Assembly (NCBI GenBank): GCA_026193295.1
Contig: JAPHSB010000138.1
Location: forward strand, 1 to 7,986
DNA from: Lysobacterales bacterium
Lineage (GTDB): Bacteria; Pseudomonadota; Gammaproteobacteria; Xanthomonadales; SZUA-36
Direction: 5' to 3'
DNA length: 7,986 nt
Each line of letters begins with the position of its first letter. The first letter of the stretch is position 1. Under the pieces are notes generated by a model. That model saw nothing but the letters and a program-made list of their open reading frames with translations. It did not search any database and was not told where the DNA came from. Of the stretch, positions 5,862-7,986 are shown piece by piece. Made by a program: the position numbers and the translations under genes.

Positions 5862-6470
5862 ATGAGACCGTTCACTATTGCCATTTTCACCCTGTCGCTC
5901 GCCCTGTCCGGACCGGTAGCCGGCGCGGACGTCGACGAACTGCTGGCACAATGCGAGGACTGCCACGGCTCCGGCGGCATATCGTCAGACAGCGACGTCC
6001 CGACGATCGCGGGTCAGAACGCTACCTTTATCGAGAAAACGCTGCGCTCGTACCAAGTCTGGGGCCGCCCTTGCATCAAAAGCAGTTTCCGCCATGGCGA
6101 CACTTCCCGCCCGAAAACCGACATGTGTCAGGTGGCCGAAGGCCTCACCAGCGAAGACATCAAGGCGCTGAGCGCACACTACAGCGCGCAACCCTTCCAG
6201 ACGGCCAACCAGCCGTTCGACCCCGACCTGGCCGCCAGGGGCGCCGCACTGCATCAGCAGCGTTGCGAGCAATGTCACGAGCAGGGCGGGACGGTTCCGG
6301 ACAGAGGCCCCCGGCTGGCCGGCCAATGGACACCTTATCTCCGCAAGGCCCTGAAATTCGTGCCGACGGGTGAGCACCTGGTGCCGCCGGCCATGGAGTC
6401 CGCTGTCGATGACCTCGCTCAGGGCGACATCGATGCTTTGCTGAACTACTACGCCAGCCAACAGCAGTAA
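5862..6470 (+). CDS. Dihaem c-type cytochrome, cytochrome c4/c553-like
   Basis: This 202-residue periplasmic electron carrier has two class I cytochrome c domains. A signal peptide (hydrophobic 5-20) likely ends at AGA-D (22/23). Haem attachment sites are CEDCH (31-35) and CEQCH (135-139). The likely distal ligand of the second haem is Met178 in VPPAM. In the first domain Met88 is the best candidate, in TDMC, next to Cys89. Cys89 and Cys71 (RPC) form an extra pair absent from plain c4 and could make a disulfide; the layout recalls c553 and flavocytochrome-associated cytochromes. The role is electron transfer from the quinol-oxidising chain or a periplasmic dehydrogenase to a terminal oxidase; the partner is not in the window. 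The start at 5862 has GGAGG 4 bases upstream. The frame is open further left to 5202, but that part is antisense-like shadow within the MFS gene. Confidence 0.9.
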   Translation: MRPFTIAIFTLSLALSGPVAGADVDELLAQCEDCHGSGGISSDSDVPTIAGQNATFIEKTLRSYQVWGRPCIKSSFRHGDTSRPKTDMCQVAEGLTSEDIKALSAHYSAQPFQTANQPFDPDLAARGAALHQQRCEQCHEQGGTVPDRGPRLAGQWTPYLRKALKFVPTGEHLVPPAMESAVDDLAQGDIDALLNYYASQQQ

Positions 6471-6476
6471 CGGCGT

Positions 6477-6507
6477 TCCCGCGACCGGATGGACCCGGCT
6501 CGCGGGA
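6477..6507. terminator. Strong hairpin after the cytochrome gene (possible terminator)
   Basis: Perfect 8-base arms TCCCGCGA (6477-6484) and TCGCGGGA (6500-6507) are extended by an inner CCGG/CCGG pairing with one bulged base and a 6-base loop. It begins 7 bases after the cytochrome stop. There is no T run behind it, so it may be a mRNA-stabilising 3' hairpin or a weak terminator rather than a classical one. It separates the cytochrome gene from glcB. Confidence 0.45.
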
Positions 6508-6546
6508 GGCATCCAGACATCACCATTCTTCAAAGGTTTTTGCACT

Positions 6547-7986
6547 ATGAGCGCTAGAATCAACCAGGACGGCCTGTCCGTCGCCGCCGAGCTCCATCAG
6601 CTGATCAACGATGAAATTGCTCCCGGGACGGGCGTTGATCCGCTTGTCTTTTGGGCTGAACTTGCAGGTATAATCTCCGATCTTGCACCTAAAAACCGCG
6701 AACTACTGGAAAAGCGTAGAAAAATTCAGAAACAGATCAATGCTTGGCACCACCAGCGGCCAGGGGCCATCGATCCACCGACATATAAGCAATTCCTGCG
6801 GGAGATCGGCTACCTGGTCCCCGAAGGTGAAGATTTCCAGATCACGACCGCCGACGTGGACCCGGAAATCGCCCATATCGCCGGACCGCAACTGGTCGTG
6901 CCGGTCAGCAACGCGCGTTATGCGCTCAATGCCGCCAATGCCCGTTGGGGCAGCCTGTATGACGCCTACTACGGCACGGACGTGATTTCCGAGGAAAACG
7001 GCTGTGAAAAGGGCACACGGTTCAACCCGGTGCGCGGCGCCCGGGTGATCGAAAAGGCTGCCGAACTGCTCGACCGGGTCGTGCCACTGGCCGCAGGGCG
7101 GCACGGCGAGGTGGCGCAATACGAAATCGACCCGTCCGTCAGCCCCACCGTGCTGCGCGCAGTTTTGCAGGACGGTAACTCGACCGCGCTGGCCCGGCCG
7201 GAACAGTTTGCCGGTTTCACCCACGTTGGTGAGGAGGAGCGCATCCTGCTGAGCAGCAATGGCCTGCACATCGAGTTACAGATTGACCGCAACCACGCGG
7301 TTGGCAAGATGTCCACAGCGGGCCTGAAAGACATCTTCCTGGAGTCCGCGATGACCACCATCCAGGACTGCGAGGACTCCGTCGCCGCGGTGGACGCGGC
7401 GGACAAGGTCAACGTGTACCGCAACTGGCTGGGCCTGATGAAAGGCGACCTCGAGGATACCTTCCAGAAAGGCGGCAAGATGATGACCCGCAACCTCGAG
7501 CCGGACCGCGCCTACACCTCACCGGCGGGAGAGCCGATCACACTGCCCGGCCGCAGCCTGATGTTGGTGCGCAACGTAGGGCACCTGATGACCACGCCTG
7601 CCGTGCTGGATCCAGAGGGCCGGGAAATCCCCGAAGGCTTCCTGGACGGCATGGTCACGGTGTTGTGCGCCATGCACAACCTCAAGGGCGATACCACGCG
7701 GCCCAACAGCCGCTGCGGCAGCGTCTACATCGTCAAGCCGAAAATGCACGGGCCCGAGGAAGTCGCCTTCACCAACGAGTTGTTTGACCGCATCGAAGAC
7801 GCCCTTGGCCTCGCACGTCACACGGTCAAGGTCGGCATCATGGACGAGGAACGCCGCACGACGGTTAACTTGAAAGAATGCATCCGGGCGGCCAAGGGTC
7901 GCGTGGTCTTCATCAATACCGGCTTCCTGGACCGCACCGGCGACGAAATCCACACCAGCATGGAGGCCGGCCCCATGCTGCCCAAG
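6547..7986 (+). CDS. glcB: Malate synthase G, partial (3' end outside window)
   Basis: This cytosolic Mg-dependent enzyme condenses glyoxylate with acetyl-CoA to give malate, completing glyoxylate use from glycolate or from the glyoxylate shunt. The first 480 of about 725 residues are present. They follow E. coli GlcB: GPQLVVP and NARYALNAANARWGSLYDA in the N-terminal part, NGLHIELQID, DCEDSVAAVDA, RNVGHLMT with the catalytic arginine Arg342, GSVYIVKPKMHGP, MDEERRT with metal ligand Glu434, and TGFLDRTGDEIHTSMEAGPM with metal ligand Asp462. These match E. coli Arg338, Glu427 and Asp455. The offset changes by three because of a short insertion at GDTTRPNSRCG. The catalytic Asp631 region lies outside the window. 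The start at 6547 gives the family N-terminus, with a weak AAGG 10 bases upstream. No glcDEF or aceA is visible, and I find no convincing promoter in 6508-6546. Confidence 0.96.
   Translation, partial: MSARINQDGLSVAAELHQLINDEIAPGTGVDPLVFWAELAGIISDLAPKNRELLEKRRKIQKQINAWHHQRPGAIDPPTYKQFLREIGYLVPEGEDFQITTADVDPEIAHIAGPQLVVPVSNARYALNAANARWGSLYDAYYGTDVISEENGCEKGTRFNPVRGARVIEKAAELLDRVVPLAAGRHGEVAQYEIDPSVSPTVLRAVLQDGNSTALARPEQFAGFTHVGEEERILLSSNGLHIELQIDRNHAVGKMSTAGLKDIFLESAMTTIQDCEDSVAAVDAADKVNVYRNWLGLMKGDLEDTFQKGGKMMTRNLEPDRAYTSPAGEPITLPGRSLMLVRNVGHLMTTPAVLDPEGREIPEGFLDGMVTVLCAMHNLKGDTTRPNSRCGSVYIVKPKMHGPEEVAFTNELFDRIEDALGLARHTVKVGIMDEERRTTVNLKECIRAAKGRVVFINTGFLDRTGDEIHTSMEAGPMLPK

Noticed and set aside
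6669..6674. Perfect TATAAT
   Set aside because: It is inside the glcB coding region with no -35 at a proper distance, and translation reads straight through it.
6650..6735. AT-richer patch early in glcB as a sign of transfer
   Set aside because: It encodes the conserved Lys/Glu-rich helix of malate synthase G (LAPKNRELLEKRRK), so amino-acid content explains it.
1..7986. CRISPR, toxin-antitoxin, phage defence or mobile element
   Set aside because: I saw no regular repeats, transposase, integrase or small paired genes; every large open frame has a metabolic or transport identity.

Overview
The window is about 64% GC by eye and densely packed with ordinary housekeeping and accessory metabolism. 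The closest recognisable matches, AvtA, GlcB and a c4-like dihaem cytochrome, point to a free-living, respiring proteobacterium, most likely a gammaproteobacterium. That placement is inferred from protein family resemblance only. I see no phage, IS element, CRISPR array, tRNA or rRNA.

Layout, left to right. (1) A minus-strand pair: a KDPG/4-hydroxy-2-oxoglutarate aldolase-family gene (843..1478, GTG start) is followed 14 bases later by a divergent methylenetetrahydrofolate reductase-like gene (1..828, TTG start). The second gene runs off the left edge. (2) A 79-bp divergent promoter region (1479..1557) carries two copies of a GGGG/CCCC dyad element around a candidate extended -10. (3) A plus-strand gene for an exported amidase-signature enzyme with a Tat-type lipoprotein signal (1558..3153). 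(4) Converging on it, avtA, the valine-pyruvate aminotransferase (3175..4434, TTG start). (5) A second divergent region of about 96 bp, with a TATAAT box whose expected transcription start falls on the ATG of an MFS transporter (4531..5793). (6) A dihaem cytochrome c (5862..6470). (7) A hairpin, then glcB, malate synthase G (6547..7986), cut by the right edge.

How the genes work together: no single pathway ties all seven genes together. AvtA uses pyruvate as amino acceptor. An aldolase of this family would yield pyruvate plus either glyceraldehyde-3-phosphate or glyoxylate, and GlcB condenses glyoxylate with acetyl-CoA. A shared pyruvate/glyoxylate theme is therefore possible but unproven. 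The exported amidase and the MFS permease could release and import an amide-derived product, also unproven.

No clearly new multi-gene system is visible. The points most worth a second look are the MTHFR-like protein with both catalytic acids exchanged, its coupling to an aldolase with an altered phosphate site, the repeated dyads in the divergent promoter, and the apparently leaderless transporter gene. Every stretch over 300 bases is covered by a gene.
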